DNA of 64,000 nt from Stropharia rugosoannulata (lineage: Eukaryota; Basidiomycota; Agaricomycetes; Agaricales; Strophariaceae): NCBI GenBank assembly GCA_028532985.1, contig JANCIK010000010.1:1736001-1800000 (forward strand). Direction: 5' to 3'. Positions within the stretch are counted from its first letter, which is position 1. Each line of letters opens with the position of its first letter. Below the pieces are notes generated by a model, which was given only the letters and a program-made list of their open reading frames with translations, searched no databases and had not been told where the DNA came from. This document shows positions 13,054-24,807 of the stretch, piece after piece. The position numbers and the translations under genes were made by a program.

Positions 13054-15228
13054 TCAGTCTGCCACGGACTCGACCTTCTCTGAGCCCTGCTTATCAACGC
13101 TGGAAGACTCGTCGACAGTTGTGTCAAGATATATATCATCGGCTAGAATGGGGTGATCCATGAACGTCTCATGAGCTGGGAAAGCTTTGGACAACAAGAG
13201 ATATATCCCCCCAGCCGAACAAAACTAGCACCAACAAATCTTTGTTAGGGTTGTTAAAGTAACACAGCACAAAATAATACGCACTCCATATATCCAAGCT
13301 ATGTCAAATAGGAATGAGGCATTTCCGACAGGGATTTTCGGGTTAATGTCGTTGATTAGCCCAGGCAACGTGGGGGTTATAGAAAACAGTAAAGTCACTG
13401 CTGCACGCCAGTTCTGTGCCGCGGTGGTCGGGGTAAACGTCAAAAGCGCACATTGTGAGAAGAGGAAATGACATACAATGCCTTTCCAGTAGCGGTATCG
13501 ACCGTTTGGGTCGTACATCGCCGGAACGTCCACATTTCCATGGTGCACGAGCCAGTACTGACGTAATATATCAAGAGACAGTCAGGCTTGACAGACGCGA
13601 TGAATGATAACTGAGCGACATTTGTAACTTACGTCAACAACCATACTGAGAGAGCGAAGATCAACGGCCATGGTAGGACAGAAAGAGGGCTTGCTACTCA
13701 CATTCCAGCGAAAGGCCCTAAGAACACGGTGTACCCGGACATGAATGACAAGAACCCAGGCGCAGACGCGAGTATCTCCCATGGGCAGAGCACCCATCCT
13801 CCGATAATTGCACATATGATCTGCCCACGTCTGATGTCGATGTAGTTCGGAAATAGAACTGTCATATCATTCGCTGCACTGAGGCTATTGGCGGATATGT
13901 TTGTCCCAATTGTGGCAAGAATGAAGCTGAAGGCTGCGAAGAAGGCAGCTGCACGGTTATCCCATTTATCAATGAGGCGTAATGGATCCCAAAGAATTTC
14001 TCCATATAACGTTTGTCCCGCGGACGTGACCGCAATGCCTTTAATTGGTTGTTGGTTGAGTATAAGTAAGCACTTTATGCGGTTTATACTGACCTGTGAA
14101 ACCAATGATAGTAAAGGCGACGGGTATGATGAGTATCTGAACAAATTGCCTACAACCAATTCAGACAGGTTGCAACAAATTAAATCCACCGTTTCGGTAC
14201 TTACGCTTTCTCGTTCTTCGCATAACGCTGCAGATAATTGTTAGTTACAAAGCTTCCATGAAGTTAGTAATTACGAGGACGTACAGTAAAATCAGGTATA
14301 TTAACAGCCAGAGTTGCGTAAATGCCCAATGCACTGTTTAAAGCGTTCAGCCAAGCCCAACTCAGCGCACTCCCTTTCAGGTTCGTATGCAACGGTTCAA
14401 GGCTAGTTTTGGGTGGTACTTTGACTAAGGCCCATATGAGCATGCTTAACCATGCAATGGGAACGACAATGCTCTTCAGAGTAAAGAAATGCCTAATCTT
14501 CTGTGGCGAGATAAACATGATGGGGAACTGAATGAGCCAATACAAGAAGTAGCACATCATGCCTTTGAATTTGGTTCATTCAGCGTTCTAGATAAACAGT
14601 CATGAATACATACCGACTGTGGTTATATTTGAAGACTCTGGAAGTCTGTTAGGGATATGTGCAATTGAGGGCCATATAGCTTTCAGCATTTGATAGATAC
14701 ATTCCGACCCAGTAAATGTCTAGTAAGGTTAATGACGAACGTCATGTGAGAATCAAAATAAATCTACCTGAATTCCAAACCAAAACATGGCCAACACCAC
14801 TCGACTGATAACACTGAAATAACTGAACCAGAATCCAAATGATGACCGATTGAGAACCGGAAACGCTACATGTAGCCGTGCTCCAGTGGCTCCATTAAGC
14901 ACAACAACTGACTTTCAGGGTGTTAAGCATCTCTTTCCAGAGCTTTGGGAATGAAACTCACAGCAATCACAGAGCTGCCGACTGTGATGGCGGGCAAAGC
15001 CTGCCTCCACGACAGACCTATAGCTAACATAGAGCTAGCCAGCTGCCACACAGCCGCGTTCGTGGCATCAGAGATCCAGTAAGCTATAAAATCCCAGGTC
15101 GTCCAGGTCCTTTTTTGTGGAGGCACCGGGTCCATGTCTTTGTTACTCCATCTTGAAGACGGGCCGAATTTGGAGACATGGCGCTCATTGAGAGCCCAGT
15201 AAGAGCGGCTCAGGAAGTCCAAGGTCAT
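13054..15228 (-). CDS. NCS1 nucleobase/allantoin/uridine transporter, Fur type
   Basis: Ten exons joined at introns 14912-14961, 14720-14767, 14563-14613, 14228-14284, 14150-14204, 14039-14093, 13646-13701, 13558-13632 and 13225-13284 give 555 aa. Two exons are tiny: 14205-14227 (23 bp) and 13633-13645 (13 bp, encoding part of GIMVVDYW). The joined protein carries Fur-type NCS1 hallmarks: KRTWTTWDFIAYWISDATN near the start, FGFWFSYFSVISRVVLAMFW, VNIPDFTRYAKNEK, KWDNRAAAFFAAFSFILATI, GTNISANSLSAANDM, and DYWLVHHGNVDVPAMYDPNG. The family has 12 transmembrane helices and imports uracil, uridine or allantoin with protons across the plasma membrane; substrate cannot be chosen here. The ATG at 15228 is preceded in frame by no earlier Met. 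Confidence 0.93.
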
Positions 15229-16511
15229 CACTGATATGAGGAACGCGGAAGACCGTAGACGAGAACGCGGGATCCACCCTTTTATTCAAGGAACTGGCCT
15301 ATCGCTCCCTCTAGAAATAGATTCCGCACGGTCAATGCGGCAGCCTGGGCAAAGATAAGGGATTGAACTCAACATCACAACGTGTGTGGACAGTTAAGTT
15401 GTTGCCCAATTTAGTTGTAGACTCTCAAGGAACGGAAAACATGGATGGATGGATATGGTGGTGTGTCCAAGAGCAAGAATGGGCTGCGCAGAATGTCGTT
15501 TGGGTAACTTTAAAGCGCTCTAGCATTAATTCGGAGATGAAGCTAGTCCGAATAAGAAAGTAAGTCGCTTGAGCCATTACTCACGTAAGCAACATACATT
15601 GTAACACCAACACTCGACTTGTAGTACATATTGCTACCAATCATTGGAATTTAATGCTTCTGAAAAGGACGGTGAAATTTGAGGCTAGCATTGGGGAAAT
15701 GTTTGATTAGTTTTGAACTGTATTTATTAGTGTGCAAAATCTTTGAGATAAAGAATGACTGCAGCATCCCAGCTAGCACGATCGATAGATTGATTGTCAG
15801 AAAAAGGATTCGCTTTAATTTTTTATGAATATGGATCTCAGACACAGGTTCGCACAGCTAGTATCCGCCGGCCTGCTGTTTCTGTAGAATGCGTCATAGC
15901 TTTGCAACCGCTGTAAGTCTTGTAAAAGGTGGCAACGGTAAGTTGTGCCTTTGAATTGTTTTCTCTGCCTGATCTTCCGTGTAGGTTGGGCAGCGTCTAG
16001 ATTTGGGGTAATGAGAACAACGAGTCAAATCCATGAGATTTTATCAGAGGGAGGATTGGTGTACCGTATAAAGGGCTTGAAGGCTCAAATACGATGTAAG
16101 AGGGGATGTAATGATCAGTCCTTGTAGCAAGCTATTCCTCGAGTCGACACGACGAGTTGCGCGTTGCTTAAAATGAAAACAAATGGCAGTTCTCCTCTAG
16201 TGCGGCCCATTACGAAGGGATGTAAATAAAGGTGAAATAAAATACTGATTGAAGGTAGGATCCTGGCCCGGAAAGCAACCGACGTCGATTACTTTATTTG
16301 GCTAAACTGTACGTAAGTCAATTCACGTGGCTTATGTGCACCCTTGTTTCAGGAGCCAGCAAGGAACCCAAAAGGAACCAGCCTTGAAGCTTGAACTTTA
16401 CTTAGCACTTCGCTATGACCATGCTGCTTTAATCCGAGTGCCGCGAGTGCCCTCGCAGTGCTTACTCAGGACTCTCATCTTTCAGATCTTCTCCAATACA
16501 TCGAGAACGGC
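15229..16511. other. divergent promoter region, permease / FIG4
   Basis: About 1.3 kb between the start codons of the NCS1 permease (minus) and FIG4 (plus), presumably holding both promoters. I see no TATA box in a convincing position and no coding frame with recognisable features. A short non-coding 5' exon of FIG4 could lie here. Confidence 0.5.
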
Positions 16512-19500
16512 ATGAACGCAGACGCAACGCTGAATGAACAGAATGAAAGGGACCCAATTCGGCCTTCTGATGACATTCAAATTACCTCAACAGATACATT
16601 AACCAGTTCCACTGCCAGTATCGGGGGAGATGTAAGACATGCCGCTCGACAATCTTCACGTCTGGAAGATTCTGTAGAATCATTCAAGACTTCAGAAACG
16701 CGAGCCACTCGGGCATCGATATCTTCGCAGTCCTTTCCGCCTGCATTCAACAAATTTATGCTATACGAGAACCGGCAAAAATTCTACATCATCGCGTCGA
16801 ATGCTTCGGACTCGCGTCATCGTATCATGAAGATAGATAGGACAAATCAGGATGGCGGTCTGCAGATTGTAGAAGACGAAGCGGAGTACACAGGAAAGCA
16901 AATGAGCGCCATGTTGAAGATGTTAGATGATGGAAATCGGGCTTCCGGAGGGTTGGGAAAGGCGAGATTGTTCTTCGGGATAGCTGGTGAGCTGCCAATC
17001 AAAGTTGAACCTTAGTGGAAGCTGCTTATAATCCGAGAAAAACGTAGGCTTTATTCGTTTCACTGCTGGTTGGTACATGATAATAATTTCCAAACGTTCC
17101 GTTGTCGCACTTCTCGGTGGACATTATCTCTATCACTGCGAGAGTTCAGATATAATACCAATATCATTCAATCATAGGATAGAAAAGCCAGCAGAGGAAC
17201 AGAGACTCATGAACATATTCAAACAAGTTGACATGTCCAAGAATTTCTATTTCAGGTGCGCATATACGCGCGAAGTTGACTGATAACATGCTCAGATCTC
17301 TATTATTCTAGTTATACTTATGACCTTACTTCCACATTGCAGCATAACTTGATAGGGCCTGTACGATGCGGCAAATACGACTGGCCTATCAACGATCGAT
17401 TCGCTTGGAACTTCCATATGCTAACAGCTCCTTTTTCCGAGCAAGATTCAGTCCCTCTAAAGCATTACTGGTTGTTGCCCCTTGTTCATGGGCACGTCGA
17501 CCAAGCTAGTGCGTTTTACAATCTAAGATATATGCATGTCTGAGAGCGTTCACTTGTCCAGAATTAACTGTTCTTGGTCGCGTTGTTTTTGTCACACTTA
17601 TTGCCCGCCGGTCGCGTCACTTTGCAGGGGCGCGTTATCTAAAACGTGGGGTAAATGACGAGGTCAGTGATACTTTAGATATGTCAAGTAGAAGTCTTTA
17701 AGACACCCCACGTCGAATGTTACAGGGCAATGTTGCAAACGAAGTTGAGACAGAGCAAATCGTGTCGGAGGCTCTAACAACGCCTTTCTACTTTCCAGCT
17801 CGTGGGACAGCTGAAGGTCATCGGAACAGGAGGCCTAGTCCTAATTATACTAGTTACGTTCAGGTAAGTTTCTATCTGAGCATATAAACACATAAATAAC
17901 GTTTCCTAAAGTATAGAGGAAGTATTCCAATATATTGGGTTCAGGAAAATACTAGTATGAGCCCCAAGCCTCCTATCGAGAGTGAATTTGAAGCCCGCTG
18001 CCCTTTTGTCTGTTACTGAAGCTGTGATTGTAGTCAGCGTTGTTGACCCCTTTTACACTGCTGCTTCCAGGCACTTTGATGACCTCTTCCAACGTTATGG
18101 GGCACCCCTGACAATCCTCAACCTAATCAAGCGCCGAGAACCTGTGCCTCGGGAGTCAAAACTTCTCGATGAATATACACAATGTGTTAGATATCTCAAC
18201 CAGTTCTTGCCCAAGGGAAAGAAGATGGTATACCGAGCATGGGATATGTCGCGGGCTTACAAAGAGTAAGATTTCAACATGCCTTTTAAGCTGAGATGAC
18301 AAACATGATGCGCTAGGAAGACGCAGGACGTCATCAGCTATTTGGAAGACATTGCTGAGGAGTCAATTTCGATGACCAAGTTTTTTCACTCTGGCGCAGA
18401 GCCGTACTTCCACTACCTGAATGCAGAGAGCCAGTGAGTTGTACTACCTTGATTGAATATCCCGAGTGACACATATCACTGCCACAAGGGGAAATAATAA
18501 CGCTACATGGCGCAATGGTATCTCACTTCAGAATGGCATATGCAGGACAAACTGTGTTGATTGCTTGGATCGGACTAACGCGGCTCAATTTGTTTTCGGG
18601 AAACGGGCGCTAGGGCATCAATTGTATGCTCTAGGCGTGGTGGAAAGTCCGAATCTTGCTTTTGATTCGGACGCGGTGAATATGCTGACAGAGATGTATC
18701 ATGACCACGGTGATTGTAAGTTGAATGTACAACTTGTTTTTTATATATCATTGGCTGATATTTTCCTAGCTATTGCATTACAGTACACTGGGAGTGCTCT
18801 TGTAAATCGCGTTGAGACATACCGAAGGATGCCACATTGGAATAGTCACTCACGGGATATAATTGAGAATATCAGACGATTCTATACAAATTCTTTGCTT
18901 GGTATGCTTATATTCTATGTTGATGTTCACATCTTAATCTTTCTCGACATTTTCAGATGCAGACAAACAAACGGCAATCAACCTCTTTCTCGGTGTGAAT
19001 AACGAGCGGGCCATAATCCATGCTCCAGTCCGTGGTGGGTACCAGGAATGGTTCAACCCCCAGCACTTGTATCCTGCCTTCAACCTCGAAGAGTATAGCG
19101 AAGGCCTTCTGAATTTTGTTCAGCAAAGAGGCGACTTCTGGTTTGAATATTACCGGCCACTGCTTTTCACTTCGTTGGGAAAACATTTTGCGTACTCAAT
19201 GAATAGTACTCTCAAACTTCCCGGGTAAATATGCTCATTTTACTCTACACATATATGGGGCTTCTGACAACAAGATAGCAAAACCGCGAAAGATGTAAAT
19301 CAGAGTCCTTTCCAGCCACACGGATATCGGCATTCGGACCCACAATCGCGGTGCGTAGAACTGCCCTGTACTATCCATGTTATTCTTCTCACAACTGTTA
19401 TAGTGTTGTTCAGGGCGTTCGTCGCTTGATCGGATCGCGGCCCTCATCCCGACAAGAAAAAACTAGGAGAGACACGATTGCAAAACCCCAGGCGGAAAAA

Positions 19501-19905
19501 CCTGTGGCAGAAACGAATCAAGACCGGCACTCAACAGAGGTAGTAGCAACGGCACTACTGGATCCCAATGTATCGGAGCAGGAGGAGACCGAGTACCAAG
19601 GGTAGTCTGTTCCTTCACTCTTGTTGCTGGATACCTCCATTGACATATACGTTTGAAGATACATTGACCAGTGTCAAGAGCTGCTGGATGCCCCTGATAC
19701 GGTAGGAGAGAGGCGAGATCTTGAGATGTATACTCAAGCAGTGAAGACCGCTAAGGGGGAAGGCATAGACGCTTGGGAAGAAGAGGTACCCAAGGAATTC
19801 GTTGCGTACGTGAGCCGTGGCCCGAATCATTTCCAGAATGAGAAAGAAGCATTCCCCTTATCCTACAACTATGAATGGTGGCTGGGCAGCGCGACCGGTG
19901 GATAA
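16512..19905 (+). CDS. FIG4: FIG4 phosphoinositide 5-phosphatase (Sac domain)
   Basis: Fourteen exons with 13 introns of 48-63 bp give 893 aa, close to the family (yeast Fig4 879). Intron starts are 16987, 17256, 17509, 17663, 17864, 17982, 18266, 18434, 18716, 18902, 19225, 19351 and 19602. The Sac domain starts at [16 protein letters not shown] and runs through [20 protein letters not shown] and [17 protein letters not shown] to the CX5R catalytic loop CVDCLDR (Cys535-Arg541) in [36 protein letters not shown] is FIG4-like. By family knowledge FIG4 binds VAC14 and FAB1/PIKfyve on the vacuole or endosome and both supports PI(3,5)P2 synthesis and removes its 5-phosphate. The protein ends [17 protein letters not shown]-initiated extension to 16458 was not used; ATG 16512 is the first in-frame Met. 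Confidence 0.94.
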
Positions 19906-20266
19906 CAGTAGTATGTACCTGCTCCCCTTTTGTGCAACTGTACTTGAATTTTTGTGTTCCTAGCCTGTGTTGTGAACATGCGCTTCTTACTCTGTGACAA
20001 TATAGGTTGGATATTTGTACACACAATACAACATGATATCTTGTAGGATATCTAGTGTGGTGACCATGATCTCAACATCAAAAGCGCGCGCTTTCCGAAA
20101 AATGCCGGACACATACTAATTTTGTAAGTTTAATATTCCAGGAAGTGACCGATGCTTTGAACTTTAGTGCAAAGTATTGATTATCCTGTGTACAGATATG
20201 TACATTGCGATGAAACATTTGAGCAAATCGCTGAGCAAACATCTGACGTTTCCAGAGCCAGCATAT
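19906..20266. other. convergent intergenic region
   Basis: 361 bp between the 3' ends of FIG4 (plus) and the alpha/beta hydrolase (minus). It is AT-rich and probably holds both terminators; nothing else is visible. Confidence 0.5.
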
Positions 20267-21579
20267 TTATACAGTAAAAGTTTGGTCTAGCCAGTCAGCT
20301 ATCTGCCTATTAATTTCCGCTGTATCGTCCCCAACGAAGAAATCAATCATAGGGTCAATGTGGACCCCCGTCTCTTGGACAAGCACCGTGGTATCGTTAT
20401 GGTGACTCTCGACCGTCTTTGCATACTTGATTATTTCGTCAAAGAGCACCTCCAGGCCGCCAGCCGATATCAATACGCGCCTGGTACACGTGGGCAGACC
20501 TTTGAACCAGTCTTCTGGTGCCTCGTTTGCTTCGAGATAGGGAAGGGCTGACTTCGGAGTGCCCTCAAGGACATGCTCTCCCCAGTAGTCAAGGAGCTGT
20601 GCCGACAAATAATCGCCTTGGCCGTCTGTCCTTTGTAGGTACTTATGCTCCGGGTCGCGTAGTCGAGTCCACGGTGAAATGAAGAAGCAACCCGCGAATG
20701 GCGCGTCTAAGTTGAGCAGTGGAACATGTTCCACTGGGTGAAGAATGTGAGAAAGGACTTGATGGATCAGTTGACCTCCGGCCGAATCTCCCGCGAGTTG
20801 GATGCTCCCTGGACTGACGCCCGACTTTAGGACATGCTGAATGGCCAGGATGGCTTGACTGAGTTGAGTTGGGAACGTTCGGTCGGGAATGAGAGCTAGA
20901 AATATACGACAGCGTCAGTTGATACGCCGTAACAACCAGAAATAGGTTGTTGTTCAAATAAATGGACTTACTGTAATTTAACATGGCAAATCCAACCGAT
21001 TTGCCTTTCTTAGCCAGTTTCTCCTTCATCCACCACCAGAAGAAAGGCGTGGACTCAAGTGCTCCATTCAAATAAGCTCCACCTTTTGAAACGGTAGTGG
21101 TCAGTTCTCTTGGTTTTTGAACACGTTTCGAGGTGTGTGTTGAATATATTAACTCACCATGGAAATAAAGCACAACTCGGTCAGTGCGCTTTTCTCCAAT
21201 CCAGAATAGTCTGGCGTCTAATCCAAGCTCCTCCACAACAGGAGACAGGTTCTTGCTCTTCATAAATCCTTCATATGCTTTGCTGGTAGTCCCAAGGAGT
21301 ACCCTTAACTGGCGCCTATTTAAAGCTGTAGCAGCGGCATTGATCGCGCGGTCCGCAATGATTCTCTTCCAGGACTTGGAACGCCCATATACTGTAAAGG
21401 GAGCCTTGAGCAGGGCGCCGACAAGGTAGATGGCTATTGACACGTTAAGCTTCCACAGTGCATTTAGCAACTCGGTTATTTCATTACTCACGAACAGGCA
21501 ATAATGTTATGAGAATCTTGACTCTATCGAAGAAAGTAAGTCGGTTTCGGGGCAAACGGGCGTTTTCTGCGTCTGGCAT
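20267..21579 (-). CDS. alpha/beta hydrolase, HSL/esterase-like, membrane anchored
   Basis: Four exons (introns 21434-21491, 21083-21157, 20896-20971) give 367 aa. The start was placed at ATG 21579 because the longer frame upstream of the second exon opens with GTG and lacks a Met; splicing from 21492 to 21433 gives a continuous N-terminus MPDAENARLPRNRLTFF followed by a hydrophobic stretch (about residues 20-41, ITLLPVPIYLVGALL), a likely membrane anchor. The catalytic machinery is intact: oxyanion motif HGGAY (121-125), nucleophile elbow GDSAGG (Ser196) and C-terminal GVHIDP (His337), with the acid expected shortly before it. This combination (HGG plus GDSAG) marks the hormone-sensitive-lipase-like group that hydrolyses short acyl esters, sterol esters or xenobiotics. 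Substrate unknown. It is followed by a tandem minus-strand gene upstream. Confidence 0.9.
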
Positions 21580-21893
21580 CTGGAGGAGGCACAAACTGTA
21601 CAATATTCACAAGGATGTTAGATGTGAAAACACGATGACCAGGGGCGTGGGTTTTATGGAGATGCGAACACTTGCGGATATGTAAGTGTATTTATATTTC
21701 GCATGCTCTAATTCCTCCGCTTCCTCTTCCGATTTCACTAGCGATGTCACTTCAGGTCACACTTCCAAGTAACTTGCGCTTGACTAGTAACATTATATGT
21801 ACTCACCCTATGTCAGTCTATTACTATTTGCCACACTCCTGGATAACATATGAACAACAATAAGTCTAATGTTCAGAAAAGAATGGGATCTGT
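21580..21893. other. short intergenic region
   Basis: 314 bp between the hydrolase start and the stop of the membrane-protein gene on the same strand. It must contain the hydrolase promoter. No clear TATA box was found. Confidence 0.5.
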
Positions 21894-23461
21894 TCAACGT
21901 CGAATGGGACGAGTAGCTTGTGGTAGCAGCTGGCCTCTTGTAGTTTCATCGTAAGACGGTGGCAGAATGCTGCTGGGTTGGCCTTCCATTCCCCATGGCA
22001 TAACAGACCTTGTAATTACGAGAGCATCTTTGACGCCGCTAGGGGCGTGTCTATCTGAAAACAGCGGCGCTCTGATATTAGCAAGCAAGGGCTCGCTGCC
22101 CTCGTTTGTCCGTACATTATCCACCCTTGATCTTGATCCGCGGGTGGCAATGGCAGCAGCATGCAGTGGAATGCGACCCATAGGTGACACCTCTGGTGTT
22201 CGATAAGGATTAACAGAGGGCCCAATGGTCGGGAATGGGTATACTAAACAAGCTTCAGGATTCACGGATGAGATAAGATCCCGATTACAAAGCTCACCTG
22301 CTTTATAAGTACCGGTCTTTCCCTTTCGGCGACTCATGCAGAATATAATGCTACAAAGAAAGAGAAAAACTGCTGCTGCCGCACTGACGCTTGCTGCGAT
22401 GATCCCTGTGTGGTTATTTTTTGAATTGCTCAATCCAACAGTGTTAGTGTTGAGCGTAGTGTTTATCGGAGTCAGGCTGGGCATGCTCGCTAATGTTGCG
22501 AAGGATGGCCTGTAGGCGATGTAATCGAAAATAAAGGTCTGGTTAACACACTCGGTGATATTGACAATCAAAGTATGATTCCCGGCCTGTAAAAAGTTAT
22601 ATTCGTAGAAAAGGAAGTTTTCTTGTTCTCCCAGTTCTTCAACGAATTGTTGCGTGTCGCTTCGGACGGTATATGTCTTGACTAACGGCTGACCATCCAG
22701 AATCAACGTCAATGTTAACTTCCCCAGATTGGCCCAATTGAAAATTCCATAGATCGCAGCAGAGTTTCCTATGGACTATAATATAAGTTAATGGCGGGCT
22801 GGGGAAGTGACTTAAAGACATACCACTAAATTCGTACAAGAATAAACTTCCTATGTCACACGCGCGGTGAGTAGAATTGTGATATGGACGTCCATCTAAC
22901 TGGGGTCTCGAGTTGAACGCGTCCAAACTTCGCGTCCATGCCCCAGTATAAAAGAACCCTGGATCATCATTGTCCGCAATAACGATGGTGCCATTAAGTG
23001 GTGTGGTCTCGCCCACTGAGACTACCGCAAAATCTAAAGAGAGATCGCCCGGATGGTTGAACAGTATGATATTGTGTGCTCCCTCATCTAGCCAAGGTGA
23101 CTGATACCACTGCCTATAGCTTGGAGGGTTTGGATCCTCATACGTTACGTTGTAAAAAGTTTTCCCGTCTATGGAAACATAGAATGTTTCGTTTACAGAG
23201 CCCGCTGGAGTATTCCCGTAGAATGCGACCGAAGTACCTTCATATATGTAAGAACAATGATATAGCTGCGCCAAGAAACGTACCTTGAAATTTCATTTCA
23301 AGTGTACCCCTCGGACTGCCCGAACTCATTGCAAACACTGGTGACTGTGAGGTTGCATTAAACCAAAGTGGAAGGGCTGATCGTGTCCATGACTGTGGCC
23401 CGAAGATGAAAGAATCGTTAAAGCTGTCATCTACTATAGTGAGGAGTTCCGAACTTGACAT
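21894..23461 (-). CDS. single-pass membrane protein with paired ectodomain modules
   Basis: Three exons (introns 23238-23283, 22769-22823) give 488 aa. The N-terminal 300 residues contain two beta-rich modules of similar layout (FKGT/SGNSAAIYG-type turns after each intron, then ...DEGAHNIILFN and ...AGNHTLIVNI), with many N-glycosylation sequons (NDS, NAT, NET, NVT, NST, NIT, NQT). They resemble the galactose-binding-like ectodomains common in Agaricomycete membrane proteins. A transmembrane helix (about 319-341, GIIAASVSAAAAVFLFLCSI) is followed by basic SRRKGK and a disordered tail ending PPSYDETT. There is no cleavable signal peptide at the chosen start. A 45-bp GT-AG segment (22253-22297) in the tail could also be an intron without changing frame. 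No enzyme motif; function unknown. Confidence 0.82.
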
Positions 23462-24807
23462 AGCATTGGCAAGTCGTGGAAGTGGAAGGTATAAGGCTCC
23501 CGAACAAAAGGCAGCGAAGTAGGGGCACCCCCGCAGAAAAACTACTGTTTAAATAAGCACTTAGGCACAGACCTGAGACTTGACATTTCCAGTCGCTTGC
23601 AACTTCGGGTAACAGGTTCAACTGAACTAGTGGGCCGCAGTCCGAGTCAGGAAAAACGCGATAAGCTTGGGGTAAATCGTAAACAATTCGGGTACTACGA
23701 GGGTGCCTTTGTGTGTACAAGCCAGCTTAACGGCACAGGAAGAGACCATCTGAGACCACCAGCCAAGGAAGAAGTTTTCAAGGTAAGTTTCCACTGAAAT
23801 TAGAAGGTTGAGAATGGCGTGTATGGATAGGTATGGACATAATCCAACAAACATCCAGGGTCGTTTAACGAATAAGTTGACATGTGTTTCAAATCCTGAT
23901 ATGATTGAGGGTGGACGTGAAGAATTCAATTCACAGCCATGAGTACCACGTCAGGAGAGTTTATGCCTAAGAACACAAAACTGCACATTGCAGCAAGGAT
24001 TGCAATAGTAGATCGTCGTGGAGTAAATTAAGTTGTGCAGATGATGACGCGTGACGCGCCGACACGCCGCATTTTCGGACTTTAAATATTAAAAGTCAAC
24101 CCGCATAGGCCCGAGTGTATCTTGCCCTCTTGTAGAACTCAGTTCATTTCCAAATGTAATATTTTTTGCAGTAATAGGTAAGAGGGCTCCCTCTACACCT
24201 CATTATAGCTGTTTTCATAACGATAGACCTGCTTGCCATCAAAATTCACCCAGGCGGACCTGCGGGCGGACTTCAACCTACCCCACATCCGGCGCATTGC
24301 CTAGTGCCGAGATAGGATCCCTACCCATAAACGCGAGTAATGTAAGCCATAAACTATGAGAACCAGCACTGTTGGATCTTACAGAGGATAATAACCCTAT
24401 TATAAACTCAGCTTAGCGACTACGTGTCTACAAGAGGATTTTTGGCCTGACGTTATGAAAACGGCCGTAATGACCTTTTTCACAGCGTAGTCTTTAATCA
24501 CGACCGAAATTTTTTTTGCCGAAACACCACCTTATGCACAAGTAGTATAACTTCTTAATAGCTCCGAGTCACAACATTCCAGCCTACCAACAGCCTACAG
24601 GAAGCAGGATCTGATATAAAAAATGTACTCACCAATGTCCCACAAGCATATGACCCAGCATGTTTCCGAATACCAAAAGAATGTCGACTAGTATATCTAG
24701 TTTGTACAATATGTAAGTGCAACAGGAGGATGTATTAATTGCGTGCAGCATCAGGTCGCCAGCCAGCTAGCTCTGTAGATGTTAACAAACGCCTTCGAAA
24801 TCTTGAT
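23462..24807. other. gene-free interval
   Basis: About 1.35 kb between the start of the membrane-protein gene and the stop of the MLKL-like kinase. The part next to 23461 should hold a promoter. Open frames on either strand (for example 23427-23929 minus) read into low-complexity or unmatched sequence. A duplicated GGCGGAC(C/T)TGCGGGCGGACTT motif near 24252-24271 is a minor curiosity. Confidence 0.5.

Noticed and set aside
21434..21491. N-terminus of the alpha/beta hydrolase starting with GTG at 21491
   Set aside because: No in-frame ATG exists there; the stretch has a GTGAGT donor and a TAG acceptor and is better explained as the first intron, giving a Met start at 21579.
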